Assembly: GCF_030052815.1 (NCBI RefSeq)
Contig: NC_079498.1
Span: forward strand, 80,276,992 to 80,340,991
DNA length: 64,000 bases
Direction of reading: 5' to 3'
From: Hevea brasiliensis
Lineage: Eukaryota > Streptophyta > Magnoliopsida > Malpighiales > Euphorbiaceae
The notes under the pieces are model-generated. The model searched no databases. It had not been told where the DNA came from and worked only from the letters and a program-made list of their open reading frames with translations. A program made the position numbers and the translations under genes. Shown here piece by piece: positions 46,222 to 58,494 of the stretch. Numbering within the stretch: the first letter of the stretch is position 1; every line of letters begins with the position of its first letter.

Positions 46222-49200
46222 TGTCACACCCTACCCCTCTGTAAGGCATAACATGATCCCGTAGTATACCTAATGAATTACCAACTTCGTCTACTGATAA
46301 CCCATTAAATATATTACAAGGGATTTTAAAACTTTTCTTACTTCTTTTTACAGTGGTGAGCACTATTTACAGGTGTTAAAAATTTTTTTGAACTAAAGTG
46401 AAACAGCTAACATATTTGAATTATTAGTAATTTTTGTAAAAATTTTGGCGGAGTGCCGTCTGTATTTTGAATAAAGTAGCTCTTAAAAAACCTGTAAAAA
46501 GCACTTTAAATATATTTCTCAATTTCAAACTCCAACATTTAATCAACACAATATGTTTCTCAACTCAAATCCACAATAATTTTTCAATATTTCCAAAGGC
46601 TGAGATAAAAGAAATATAGTATAAATTTTACAAGCCAAAATAATTCACAATTTATTTTACAACTTCAATGTACAATTTTAATTTATAACTGCTCAAAACC
46701 AAGAACACTATATACATATAGTGAACATACATTACAATACAAAATGCAGAATATGGTATACTCAATATACCCAATGATCTCTCAGTGTTGCCCTAGCAGC
46801 CTAGTCTACTACCCTCACACCTGTCTACTGCGACAAAGAATGAAAGCTATCATTTGAGACAATGTCTCAGTGGTGAACAACATTAACCAAATACAACTTT
46901 AAAACACAAATCATAAGTCATATAAATAGTGGATACTTAAAACCATAGTTCATACAAATAGTGGATGCTTAAAACCATAATTAAATTCAAAGACAATGAA
47001 TGTCATAAGAATTTAAACTCCATTTCACAATCTCACAATACATATCAATAAATCACACACAGCTTAATCATGATCCAAAGTTCAATTCGTCCCAAAAGCC
47101 GATGGCTAATGAGGAATTCAATTCGTCCCAAAAGCCGATGGCTAATGAGGAATAACATAGCTAGCTAGCAAAAATATGAGTACTCATTCAATTCGTTCTC
47201 AACAGGCACACACCTCAACACTTCAGCCAGAGAGGGAATTCAATTCGTCCCACTAGACAAGCTAGCGAGGAATTCAATCAATATACATGATAGCTGTGGT
47301 TTCAAACCATTTACAATGCTTTTCAATCAATAAGTATCCATCAAATATCATTTAAACAATTTCTCACAGTTTCAAACCATTTACAATGCTTTTCAAGCAA
47401 TAAGTATCCATTCAAACACATTTCCATAATTTAAAACAATAATATACAAATAGTCATAATTTATTTCAATTGAAAAATTCAAAAGAAATAACTGTTGTGC
47501 ACAAACCTCTGATAACTGTCTCTTGGCTCTGACTCAGTGTTTCCTTCCCTTTCCCTGAGTCTTTGCTAACTGAGAAACACAATTTGAAGTGTTTCAGTAT
47601 TCATTTAAACTGTCTCTAAGAATAAGGTTCAATAATTAATTTATCGAATTCTATTATTTCCTTAGTCAACCTAAGATGTCGACCCTCAATGCATTCTAGG
47701 TGAATTAGGTTTTAATGTTACCAATATGTCACATTTGTAGCCTTTTGTTATTGGTACATGTTACCAAATTCATTTCCATGTATTTTGCGTTTTATTGCAA
47801 TTTGTCGGATTCCGGTATACTAGTTTGACCTAGCAGGACGACCTACTTCCCTCGGTTTTCGGGTTTCGATCAAAACTACAAACTTGTAGATCTATGTCTT
47901 CTTGCACGTGGGGCAAAATTTCAGGTCATTCTGAGTTTACTAGACTAAGTTATGGTCATTTTACTATTGCTGGTCAGAATGTACCAAAATTGGTCACTTT
48001 AGGTCATTTTAGGTCATTTTAGGTTCGGCCAGTTTTTGGACCCCAATTTGTGCAAGCTATTTGACTTGCTTATGGTCATTTCTGGGCTTTGGTGTCTTCA
48101 TAAGACTTGTAGATATATGTCTAAACTATTCATGGTAAAAATTTCAGGTCAATTGGACATGTTTTGAGTGAGTTATGGCCAAAACACTAACTGCTGCCCA
48201 AATGGTCAATTTTCAGGCCTTAAATGCACTAATCCGGATTTGGTCATTTTTCAAGTTACCTTACAAGCAGAATTTTGGTAAGCTTCCTTCATGAAAGTTG
48301 GCACTTTTTGTGCCTAGTTTCACCTCCAATTGGTCTCATACCAATTGGAGCTACACACTTAAGGTTCTAGGCCAAAATGCACACTGCCCTATTCCACATT
48401 GTCCATCACTCAATCAAAGGATACATTTAACACTTACCAAATTACACATTCATGCCATTTTTGTTTTGTACCATAACCTAAACACATTTTACAACACATT
48501 TTTGGTCATTTTGGCAGCTTATAACCACACTCAATATGCACCTTATAGCACAGAATTTACCAAGTCCAATTTACACACAATTTAACTACATAATATGGCT
48601 CATTTACATGTCTAAACTCAAACTCTTATACACATACACAAGCTGCCACAACAAGTACCATAATTCAACAATAATATTCCATAAACCAACCCATGAAATA
48701 ACACATTAGGTCCACACTTCAAGCTGCCGATTCATACATCTCTCTCAATTAAATTCTAAGCTTCCAAAATCAAGTGTACATTCACAATATACTTAGTATA
48801 CATCACCCAATTTATTCCTACAAATATAAACACTTAATCAACCCTTTAATCTACCATTTACAAGCAAGGATAAACTGTTCTTATGGAGTTTCCATGGTTG
48901 CCAAAAATATACATCTCCCTTAAAACATCAAACTCCAAAAATCTTTCCACAATTGAAGTACCAATAACATCCACACAAACTTTAATGAAGCAAGCATAAA
49001 AAATACTTACTTACCACTTTGGAAACTCTTCAAAACCTTGACTAAACTTGGTCTTCTTGCTGCCTATCTACTGCCCAAGGTGTATGGACAACTTTTAATG
49101 AAGGAAAGTGCAAGGAAAGAAGCTTGGATCATGCTTGCATGAAGCTTCAAACCATGCGGCCATGGAGGAATTTACCTGGGAGCAATTCGGCTGGTTCTTT

Positions 49201-51996
49201 GAGAGCTTGAGGAAGAAGATGAAATCTATCCAAATGAAGAGGTATTGGTCCACTTAGATGAGTTAGTGGAGCACTGTGTTAAAATTAAATGTTAGTTTAC
49301 TCTAAAGTTTCATTTTCCCACATTTAACTTCCAATTTTTGCTATTTACATTAGGTACCACCAATTTAATTTTTCATGACATTTTTCAAGTGTAATATCAT
49401 TTATTTTTAATGGACATTTAGGTCAAAAGACAACTCGGGGTGTCAAATGACCACAATGCCCCTGTTCGAGTTGCATTCCCGATTTTTCGGTAACACCGAG
49501 TTTTGTCGTTTTCTCGATTTCTCACTTTTCTCTGTACTAATTAATTAATTTTTCTTTGATATTTCTAATGGTATTTATACTTCAATAGACATTTATTTAA
49601 GTCCAAAAAATATTTTCCAGGGTTCCTCGTGGTCCAGGGCTAGTCAACGGTTCACGCTGCGACTTCCCGGTGCGGTCACCCATCGCTAGGGTTCTCGGCT
49701 CGTTTAACTTGGTTACATTTCATTGCTATTATTTTTCCTTTGTTTTTCTTGTATTTTCTTTTCTTGTATTTCGTTATTTTATGTCTCCTCATCAATATCT
49801 AAGTGTAGTTCTAGGCATCCTAGCTGTCCGGACAACACTGGTCACAGGAATAGTAGAATGCACTACCGAACATAGGGGTGTTGTGAAGGAACGAAAGCAT
49901 GAAAAACACAAGTTTATACCATTGAATTCAAAATTTTTCACCTAGAGTCACATGCATCATGCAAGATTTATTTTTATCTATTTGATTTCAATGATAAACA
50001 ACATATTAAAACTCTTTTAATATGTTTTTGGATCTGTATTTGCCATTTAAGATTTTAAAATTAATCAGATTAATTTTAGAACCCTAGATTAAATCAAGAA
50101 CGATTACACTAACCTCTTGATGTAATCGCAATGTCTGCGCCTTTGAGATTCATCTTCAGGACACCAGATGTTGTCCCTCTAGCTTGTCCACACCAAGAAC
50201 ACCTATGGCAGCCCTTGAACAGCTTCTAAAGCTTTTTCTATTAATTAGAAATTCAAGTTCTGCCTTTTAAGAGATTAGAGATGTAAACAGGACACTAGAA
50301 ACAATTTCTAGCGTTCTTAATTCAAGAGATTGATGGCTAATCTCCTTGAATTGATGAGAGATGAAGAAAAATAGATGAAAACCCTCAAAGTGGCGTGACA
50401 AAGGAGAGGAGTGGCTGCTGGTTATTTTTTCTTTTCATAACCACCCTTAAATAGCTAGGTTAACACATTAAACCCTTGCCACATGTCACCCTTTGATTAG
50501 CTCTAGGTTTAAGTGACCCAATCACATTGTGCCAAGTGTCAAACCTATATTTAATCTTGATTTTCATCATCTTACATGATTAAAAAAACATTTGGCAAGC
50601 TTATGTGTAATCCCATGTGTCACCATCTCATGGTGCCACGTGTCACACTGTGAAATGACCAAAATGCCCCTGTGTCTTAATTTTGAGTTCTTAAGCCAAA
50701 ATAATTATTTTCTTCTTCTAATTAATTTATATCAAATATAAATTAATTAATTAATCTCTATTAATTAATTTCTCATCAATTAAATTCATATTTAAACACT
50801 TTAAATATAAATTTAATTTATACTACACATCCAATAATCTAGATTTGGTTTCAAGTCATGCTAGGGACTTTGCAATTTAATTGCAAACCAAACCTATTTA
50901 ATTAATCAATTAAACTCTTTAATTAATTAATTAAATCATATTTAAATAGGTGATAACTTGTGTATGTGTGTGACTTACTAGGCTCATCACTAATTGGCAA
51001 TGAGACATGATATCAACCCTTAATATCATCAGAACTCTTTCTTACCATAAATGATTTCTCTAAATCATTTTATGAACCTCATAGACCATGGTTAACACCT
51101 AGCATAGCATGCCATGGCCACCCAATTAGTAATAAGGTTTACCTTAAATGAACCTATAATCATATGTTACCATGCACTAGAATCTCTCTGTTACAAAATC
51201 CCAACTCAAGTTGGAGTCATGGTTTATGTCAAACTCCATTTGCTATGAATATTATGTTCTCTTTTAATTCCAGTTCTTGATTAAAAAGATTTTCTCATCA
51301 GAAACTCTTTTCTGAATAAATCTATCTGTCCTGGCCAGGAACTTGAAACATCAAGAACAATTAAATGAACATAGGATTTTATCTCTATTTACTTAGAGGA
51401 ACAGATTCCATCTTGATCAACACCTACCTCCATATATAACTAGTATGAGCCAACACATGCCCATATACCCATACACAGTACAAGTATGAAAGCAGTATCA
51501 AACTCAAACTACCTATATACAAGATAACTGTGCTATCTCAGGTCTAAAGATTATATGCACTGATATGATTTATGACAAAACATTGACAAGAGTAAACTCC
51601 ATGTGCTTGTCATAAGTGTCACTGGTTCGGCCTACTTATCATTTATAAGTGCCTATCATGTTTGTCATATGGCATGAGACTCACCATTCCATCTTATTTA
51701 TATCTCATATAAATAACTTGGTAACAAACATGAATACAATCTTTCTGGATAAGTCATGTCCTTATTATGAAGTATCCTCGATTGTGAACCTATTTATGAT
51801 ACTTTGTGCTAGAAATATTGTCACTCATATTCTTAACAACTTAAGAATAATATTTCTAACAAAATATCAATGGACCTTTTCTATTACACATAAATATATT
51901 ATGTAAACGGAAAAGTAGAAATGCCTTTTATTAATAAAATATGTACAAGATACATACTAAATGATATGCTCTAGGGCATACTACTAACATGTTACA
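46222..51996 (-). repeat. Chromo-2 solo LTR inside the Chromo-1 solo LTR
   Basis: Flanked by the TSD AATAA (46217-46221 and 51997-52001). It matches the reverse complement of the Chromo-2 LTR at 59854-63507, from the end ...GGGTAGGGTGTGACA (46222) to TGTAACACCCCTATGTTCGG at the far side. Without the nested copia LTR it is about 3.66 kb. A 36-bp tandem duplication (47081-47116 and 47117-47152) is absent from the other copy. An older 71-bp-spaced duplication (about 47300-47415) is present in both. Confidence 0.9.
49884..51989 (-). repeat. Copia-1 solo LTR, the innermost insertion
   Basis: 2106 bp, nearly identical to the Copia-1a LTRs. Inserted seven bases from the TG end of the Chromo-2 LTR with a TSD of TGTTG (49879-49883) versus TGTTA (51990-51994), one mismatch. 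It has no internal domain. Confidence 0.92.
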
Positions 51997-53785
51997 AATA
52001 ATTTCATTTGGTTAAGTCCAGAATTAGAGTTTGTGTTCAAAATAAAAGTTGTTCTAAATTGTCTAAGCTTTTCATTGACATAAATTTCAGGTCAATTGGA
52101 GCTTTCTACACCGAGTTATGACCAAATGAATGAACACTGTTCATTTGGTCATTTTGCCCAGGCAGAATGTGTGTTACCCGGATTTGGTCAATTTTTAGGG
52201 CATCCTAAGTTTGGTTTCTGGACAGGGTTCCTTCATCAAAGTTGTGCCATTATGTGTCTAATTTCATGTCCAATTGGCCTTGGACCAATTGAACCTACAC
52301 AACTCAAGTTATAACTGTCCAACCTTGCTGGACTCCCATCTAGACCTACAGGGTACATTGGACAGCATACCTAACCTCAATTCCCATGGCACAAATCACT
52401 TCACTTCCTAATCACATATAGCCAAATGGTCACTAATTCACCATTAGAACTTCCTTTCACCAATACATGAGCAAATCTCAAATTTGTGCCCTAAACCCTA
52501 ACTCCAATTTCCAAAATCAACTCTCATGTAAATTCATACCAATCAAGGTTATCAATCATATATATATATATCCTTATCTAAGCTTGTATTCAAGTTTTAA
52601 TTCAACAAAACACATCAATTCCTCCTCTTATGGTTGCTGCCCAAATTTTACCTCTCACTTTTATACATGATTTCTTTCAATCTCTTAATCATTTACTTAT
52701 ATTTAAGCTAACTTTCAAGGAATAAACAAGTTTTAAAGGTTAATATGCACTAACCTCTATTGAAGAAATTCTCAAGCTTGCCAACTCCACTTTCTCCTCT
52801 CCCTTTTGCTTCAAATCTCTTAGGCAAGGTCTAGAATTAAGTTTTTGTTTTGGAGATTAGGGTTTTTATGGACATTTATCAAGGGAATTAAGTTTGAAAA
52901 ATGAAGAAAATGGGGGAGAGAAAAACAAATTCTGGCCATGGAAGGAAAGAAATGAAGAAGCAGATTTTTGGGTGGTTTTTTATCCTTTTTTATGTGTTTT
53001 AAATATATTTGTTGAATGGTGATTGGTGGGTAGACTTTAAATGACATCATCATGATGTCATAATTCTAATTTTCTTTATTTTTCTTTTCTTTTATTTTCT
53101 ACTCATTTTTAATTAAATTTTTAGCAATATTTATTCATATTTTATATCATAATAATTATTTACTTAACTGGACAAGTCGGCCACAAATTATCTCTGAAGA
53201 CGAAATGACCAAAATGCCCTTCGTTTTGTTTAATAGACTAAAATTGTCTGTACCAATCTAAAAATTTTTCTAAGCCTTTTCTTGGCATTCTAATGCCATA
53301 GAAACCTCAATGACTCTTCCTTGGAGTCCCAAAAATTATTTTATGAATTTTCTCCTGGGTTTAGGGCTTCTAGCTGCAAAAACCATAACTTCTCACTGGG
53401 TTATCCATCGCTAGGGCACCGGCTCATTTAACTTGGTTGTATTTTATTTCCTAAATTTTTCTTATTAATATTTGAGTTATTTATGATTTCTCACTCTAGT
53501 CTAAATATTTTTCCAGGCATTCTAGCTGTCCTGACCGATACCGATCACCGAAACAGTAGAATGTACGGAATTGCTACAGTGAGGGTGTTACATAATATGT
53601 TAATTCTAAAATCTTAAATGGCAAATATAGATCCAAATACATATTAAAAGTGTTTTAATATGCTATTGAACATTGAAATCAATAGGTAAATAATGAATCT
53701 TGCATGATGCATGAGACCCTAGAAGAAAATTTTTGAATTCAATGTTCTAATCTAATAATTTTCATGCTTCTGCTCCTTCACTAAG

Positions 53786-55078
53786 TTCTTGAGTGTTGTC
53801 CCAAAGAAAGTGACCAAGAGGGGGGTGAATTGGACACTTTAGACAATTTTTCAGCCCTTGCTCTAGACTTAATGAAAAATTGAGGCTTTGCACTTCTATG
53901 TATGTGTATAACTCTGTTCCTAGGGTGTAATTTAAGTAATCAATCAAGTTATGCACAAATACTAGTTCATACACAAAATAATTACTTGATATCAAGTGTA
54001 TTTTCTCACATAAAATTCAGAGTTTGCAATATTAGCTCAATAAACAAATTCTCAACACATTCAATATATAATCAGAAAATCAAAGTGCTGAAAATTAAAG
54101 AGTTAAGGGAAGAAGAGAATCAAACACAATGTTTATAGTGGTTCGGCTCTCTTAGCCTACATCCACTCGTCCCAAAGTCTCACTTTGAGAGTCACTCCAC
54201 TATTTGATCTTTTCAACAGGCAAGATTCAAAGCCTTTACAATATCAACAAGCTTCCCAGGTGCTTGAGGACCTTTACAACGTCTTTACTTCCCACAAAAG
54301 ACCACAAGCTTCACAAGGTGCTTGAAAACCTCCCACAAGCTTTACAAGGTGCTTGAAAACCTTACACAAGTGTGTCCTCACACTTACACAACCTTAAATA
54401 GGTTTTGGTGTAGAAGAAATCACTCTCAATAACTCTCAGATACAGAATTTAATGCTAGAAGATTGAGAGAGAAGATTTGCCACTTAAGCTCAAGAGAAAT
54501 TGAATGAAAGCTTTAAGAACCACAATAAATTCACTATGAATAAGAGCACTTTCATTAGTTAGAATTGTAGTAAATGATGCCTTTTATAGGTGCTTTTCAT
54601 TGCCAAAAATGTCTGCTGGAGAGTGTGTCTAACGGCTCTTTAATTTTCAAAAAAACTAGCCGTTATTGCTTAGAAAGTCGTGTAGCAGAGTTGAGTCAGG
54701 TCAGGTCATAAAAATAGTTAACTAAAATTTTCACCGGTTAACTAGTTTTGTAAGACAGAGAATTTTAGACATCAAAACTAGTTAACTAATTTTCACAACG
54801 GGTTAACTAATTTCGCTACTGCCTGACTTAAAAATTGAAATTTTGAGTTTTTGAAGAAAGGTTGTAAAAATTATTTTGACCATTCAAAAACCTTAGAAAT
54901 GATATAAAAACACTTTCTAAACTCTTAATCTAAAAACAAAATTGATTTTAGTTCTCAAATGGCATAAATTCTCCTATCTTGTACAATGGACCTAAGAACT
55001 TAATTTCTATCATATTTCTTCATGGACTTTGATTCGTCTTGTGTTATACAAGATGATAAACTCCTTAATTTCTACCAT
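53786..55078. repeat. Unclassified repeat-like segment
   Basis: It begins near TTCTTGAGTGTTGTCCC and GAGGGGGGTGAATTGG. It contains TATAGTGGTTCGGCTCTC (about 54133), a short tandem repeat of CACAAGCTTCACAAGGTGCTTGAAAACC type (54308-54365), and repeated GTTAACTAGTTTT-type motifs (54715-54820). GTGGTTCGG...CCTACATCCACT strings recur in plant repeats, but I cannot assign a family or ends. Frames here (53762-53995 minus, 53902-54138 plus) show no domain. Confidence 0.4.
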
Positions 55079-57337
55079 CGGTCACATATGTATCTCCCGG
55101 TGTGCAACAGAACAGCTAACAAGCTGTAAATATATCAGGCACAAGGCCAAAGCTCAATACAAGGTCAGAATGGCTAAAAGCCATGAAATCACGGAATGGC
55201 ATATTGCTATGTGCAGTACTGCTAACTGAACCCTATTGGCATGCCAAACTATCCAAACCAATCTTGTTAGGTATACTAGGGCATTTGAAACTCTTAAATT
55301 TGTCAATTTGTGAATTTCAATTTTTTTTGTGTTACTATTCATCATTGGTCAACAAAAATGTTGACTTTTAGAATAAAAATGTGTACATCAACTTTGGCAC
55401 TCCCAACATACCACATTTGGTGTTTAAAACTTGTTGGCATTAAGTGTTTTTGCCATTCCAAAGTGTAACTCAACACAAACAGATTTTTCAATTTTGGTGA
55501 GTCAACTTCACTGTTCCATTGGACACTGTTACTGTTAGAATTTGAGGAAATGTAAAACATGAAAGTTGTTCCTTATTTTGTCTAGTTGAATTTCCTTTTT
55601 TGAATCACTCCATTTGGAGTTTTGTAGCTCCAGATATGGCTCAAAAACCCAAGCTGTCCGGATATGCATTCTGCAGAAATTTACCATATATACAGTGCAT
55701 GAACAGTAACTTGAGTCACTTGGTTGAATGGGTTCTGGCCATAATTTGGGGTAGGTTCCTTCATAAAAGTTGTTTGTCTATGTCTTAACTTGTTGCTGTA
55801 AAAATTTCAGGCCAATTGACCAAATCTACAGTGAGTTATGGCCAAATGAACAGTTACTGTTCATTTGGCAAATTCTGCAGAATTCAGTGCAGGGCATCCG
55901 GATTGTGGCTGAGTTTTGACCCTTTTGCTTTGGTCTTTTGGGCATGGTTTCTTCAGCAAAAATGTGCCATTATAAGCCTAGTTTCATGTCCAATTGGCCA
56001 AACACCAATTGGACTACCACTGCCCAAGTTATGGCAGTGCAAAGGGACTGAATTTTCAGTCCCTATGCTGCTGTCCTAGGCAGCCTGCAATCCTCACTTT
56101 GCAATCTCATTTTTCTGTCCCATTTATGGTCAACACATCTAAAATGGTCACTAATTGACCATTACAATGTGCCCTAACAATTTCCTAAGCCAAGTCACAC
56201 TTTCACCTTTCCAAACCCAAATTTCCATATGAATTTTTACAATATGCTTTAATTAACTATCTCATTCCATAATCACATGCATACATGGTTTAATCTTGAT
56301 CTCTAGTCCACTTTAAGTCCATCAAAACACTCATTCCTTTTTATTCAATAGGGCTGCCGAAACCTAGGGCATGGATAGACATAGATTTCATTCATTTTAG
56401 TCACAAATTCCTACTTATTCCAAGTCTCTAACATAGAATTTAAAAAGATTTAGATGTATATATGCACTAACCTTGTTTGGGCAGAATTTTCCCAAGCAAT
56501 TCCTTCACTTTCTTGGCTTTTCTTGGCTGCCAAAGGCTTTAGCAAGGTGCTAGGGCAAGTTTTAGTGAAGCTAGGTTAGGATTTTATGGTGAGACAAGGT
56601 AGGAAATCAAGCTTGCTTGGTTGAGCTCCAATGGAGGGTGGAAGGGAAGGGTTCACGTTTTGGTGGAGAAGAAGGAGAAGAAGAGCAGCTGGTTTTTAAT
56701 TCCTTTAGCCCATTTTTAGTCTCTTTTATTGGTTAACTAATTGGTTATTTTATTGTGATTGGAGGAAATTTTTAAATGACATCATAATTTGTCATAATTT
56801 GCTTTTTATTTCATTTTTCTTTTCTTTTCTTTTCTACCACATTTCAATTTAATTTTTAGCAATATTTATTCATATTTTGAGTCATAATAATTATTTACTT
56901 AACTGGACAAGTCGGCCAAAATTCACCTCTGAAGGCGAAATGACCAAAATGCCCTCCGTTTGGCTTAACGGGTCAAAATTGGCTGTACCGATTGAAAAAT
57001 TTTTCTAGGTATTTTCTTGGCATTCTAATGCCATAGGAACCTCAATGACCCTTCTCTGGAGTCCCAAAAATTATTTTATGAATTTTTCCTCGGGTCTAAG
57101 GCTCCTTGTTGCGAGAACCGCAACTTCCCTCCGGTTACCCATCGCTTGGGCACTGGCTCATTTGACTTGGCTGTATTTTATTTTTAAAATTTTTACTAAG
57201 TGTTTCTTATTAATATTTGAGTTAATTATGGTCTCTCACTTAAGTTTAATTATTTTTTCGGACGTTCTAGCTGTCCGGACCGACACCGGTCACCGAAATA
57301 GTAGAATGTACGGAGTTGTTATCGGGAGGGTGTTACA
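55079..57337 (-). repeat. Truncated Chromo-1 LTR
   Basis: Matches the Chromo-1 LTR from its start (minus: TGTAACACCCTCCCGATAAC at 57337) to about two thirds of its length, ending abruptly at 55079 (GGTCACATATGTATCTCCCG). The U5 third is missing. It contains the best copy of the 27-bp palindrome (55842-55868). Its start lies directly against integrase coding sequence, so it appears to be an insertion whose far side was later lost. Confidence 0.8.
55842..55868. repeat. 27-bp palindrome in the Chromo-1 LTR, best copy
   Basis: Arms CCAAATGAACAGT and ACTGTTCATTTGG are perfect 13-bp inverted repeats around a single central T. Counterparts are at 19856-19882 and 52129-52145. Confidence 0.88.
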
Positions 57338-58494
57338 CATTTGAATGCTAGCTTGGTAGCTATTATTGTATGCGAATTCTGCCAATGGGAGATATCTATC
57401 CCAACTCCCCTCAAACTCAATGACACAACTCCTTAGCATATCCTCCAGGATCTGACATATATTTCATGTTATTATTATCATTTCAGTTCAATATTTGCAT
57501 TAGTTCAATTGGTTTGATTGTTTACAGGATTACTCTTTCTGATTGCCCATCTGTCTGAGGATGGAAAGCCGTGCTAAAGCGGAGTTGTGTGCCCAAGGCT
57601 TCTTACAACTTTTTCCAAAATCTCGATGTAAACCTTGGGTCTCGATCAGATATGATGGAAAGTGGGATTCCATGCAGCCTAACTATCTCACTGATATACA
57701 ATTCTGCTAGCTTCTCCAGTGAGTAGTCAGTCCTAACTGGCAGAAAATGTGCTGACTTCATCAATCTGTCCACTATCACCCACACTGCATCATGCTTCCT
57801 TTGGGTGAGAGGTAGACCACTAACAAAATCCATAGTGACCCGGTCCCATTTCCATTCAGGCATGTTTATAGGCTATAACAAACTCGATGGAACTTGATGT
57901 TCTGCTTTAACTTGCTGACATGTCAAGCATTTAGTCACATAGTCAGCTATATCCCTCTTCATACCAGGCCACCAATAATGAGGCTTCAAATCATTATACA
58001 TTTTTGTGCTCCCCGGGTGCATAGCATAAACACTCGTGTGTGCTTCATTCAGAATATTAGTCTTCAGTTCCCCATCATCTGGTACACACACTCTTCCTCT
58101 GTAGTATAGACACCCATCTGCTTTCACCTCATATTCAGTTTCCTTCCCCTCAGGAATTTTAGCCATAATTGCCATTAGTTTTTCATCTTCCTTCTGCCCA
58201 TCTTGTATTTGCTGTAGTAGGGTTGGCCTCACTTGCAACTCAGCCAAAATAGCTCCATCTTGAGCTAAGGACAGACAGGCATTGAGTGTTCTTAAAGCTG
58301 TGATGGACTTCCTGCTCAAAGCATCAGCAACTACATTTGCCTTCCCAAGATGATAATCTATCACACAATCATAGTCCTTTAGGAACTCAATCCATCGCTT
58401 TTGTCTAAGATTGAGCTCCTTCTGGGTTGGCAAATATTTTAGACTCTTGTGGTCTGTATAGATGTAGCATTTTTCACCATATAAATAATGCCTC
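57338..58494 (-). pseudogene. Second Chromo-1 copy: RNase H end and integrase relic
   Basis: Minus strand from 58494: [20 protein letters not shown] (RNase H), [20 protein letters not shown] and [14 protein letters not shown]. The integrase zinc domain has [12 protein letters not shown] and [12 protein letters not shown]. The core has [37 protein letters not shown] and a Glu region near 57545-57526. After the 74-bp intron-like segment it continues ILEDMLR to [10 protein letters not shown], where the Chromo-1 LTR begins. Frame breaks lie near 57870 and 57600. It is more intact than 16757-18370 in the zinc and core regions. Confidence 0.9.
57452..57525 (-). other. Intron-like segment in the second Chromo-1 integrase
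   Basis: 74 bp on the minus strand, starting GTAAACAATCAAACC and ending GAAATATATGTCAG, aligned with 17551-17625. GT and AG are conserved. The exon side of the donor is altered (ATCCT before GT, against ATCCAG). It is more diverged internally than the flanking codons would need for function. Confidence 0.7.

Larger units (their letters stand above)
44535..53592 (-). repeat. Chromo-1 solo LTR inside the Copia-1b LTR
   Basis: Flanked by the TSD TAATA (44530-44534 and 53593-53597). On the minus strand it starts TGTAACACCCTCACTGTAGC at 53592 and ends GAGGGGTGTCACA at 44535. The pieces 44535-46221 and 52002-53592 total about 3.3 kb, the size of the LTR at 18400. No internal domain is present, so LTR-LTR recombination is likely. 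The end carries a perfect palindrome (CGACTACA, G, TGTAGTCG) at 44551-44567. Open frames such as 44576-44878 are low-complexity and not genes. Confidence 0.88.
35486..53780 (+). mobile_element. Copia-1b: Ty1/copia element with a nested 3' LTR
   Basis: Flanked by the TSD CTAAG (35481-35485 and 53781-53785). It has a 5' LTR (35486-37592), PBS, leader, gag-pol (to about 42609) and a 3' LTR that starts at 42624 and is completed at 53780 after a 9.1 kb nested insertion. Same lineage as Copia-1a but in the opposite orientation and with a protease deletion. Confidence 0.92.
42624..53780 (+). repeat. 3' LTR of Copia-1b, interrupted
   Basis: Starts TGTTAGTAGTATGCCC after a weak polypurine tract (GTGCGAGAT, 42615-42623). 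Runs to 44534, is interrupted by the Chromo-1 solo LTR, then resumes at 53598 (TGTTAATTCTAAAATC) and ends CTGCTCCTTCA at 53780. The two parts sum to about 2.1 kb and match the 5' LTR. Confidence 0.9.

Noticed and set aside
48298..48585. 95-codon open frame, and similar ones at 52096-52314 and 56-57 kb
   Set aside because: All fall in long LTRs built of degenerate internal repeats; the frames are not kept between copies of the same LTR.
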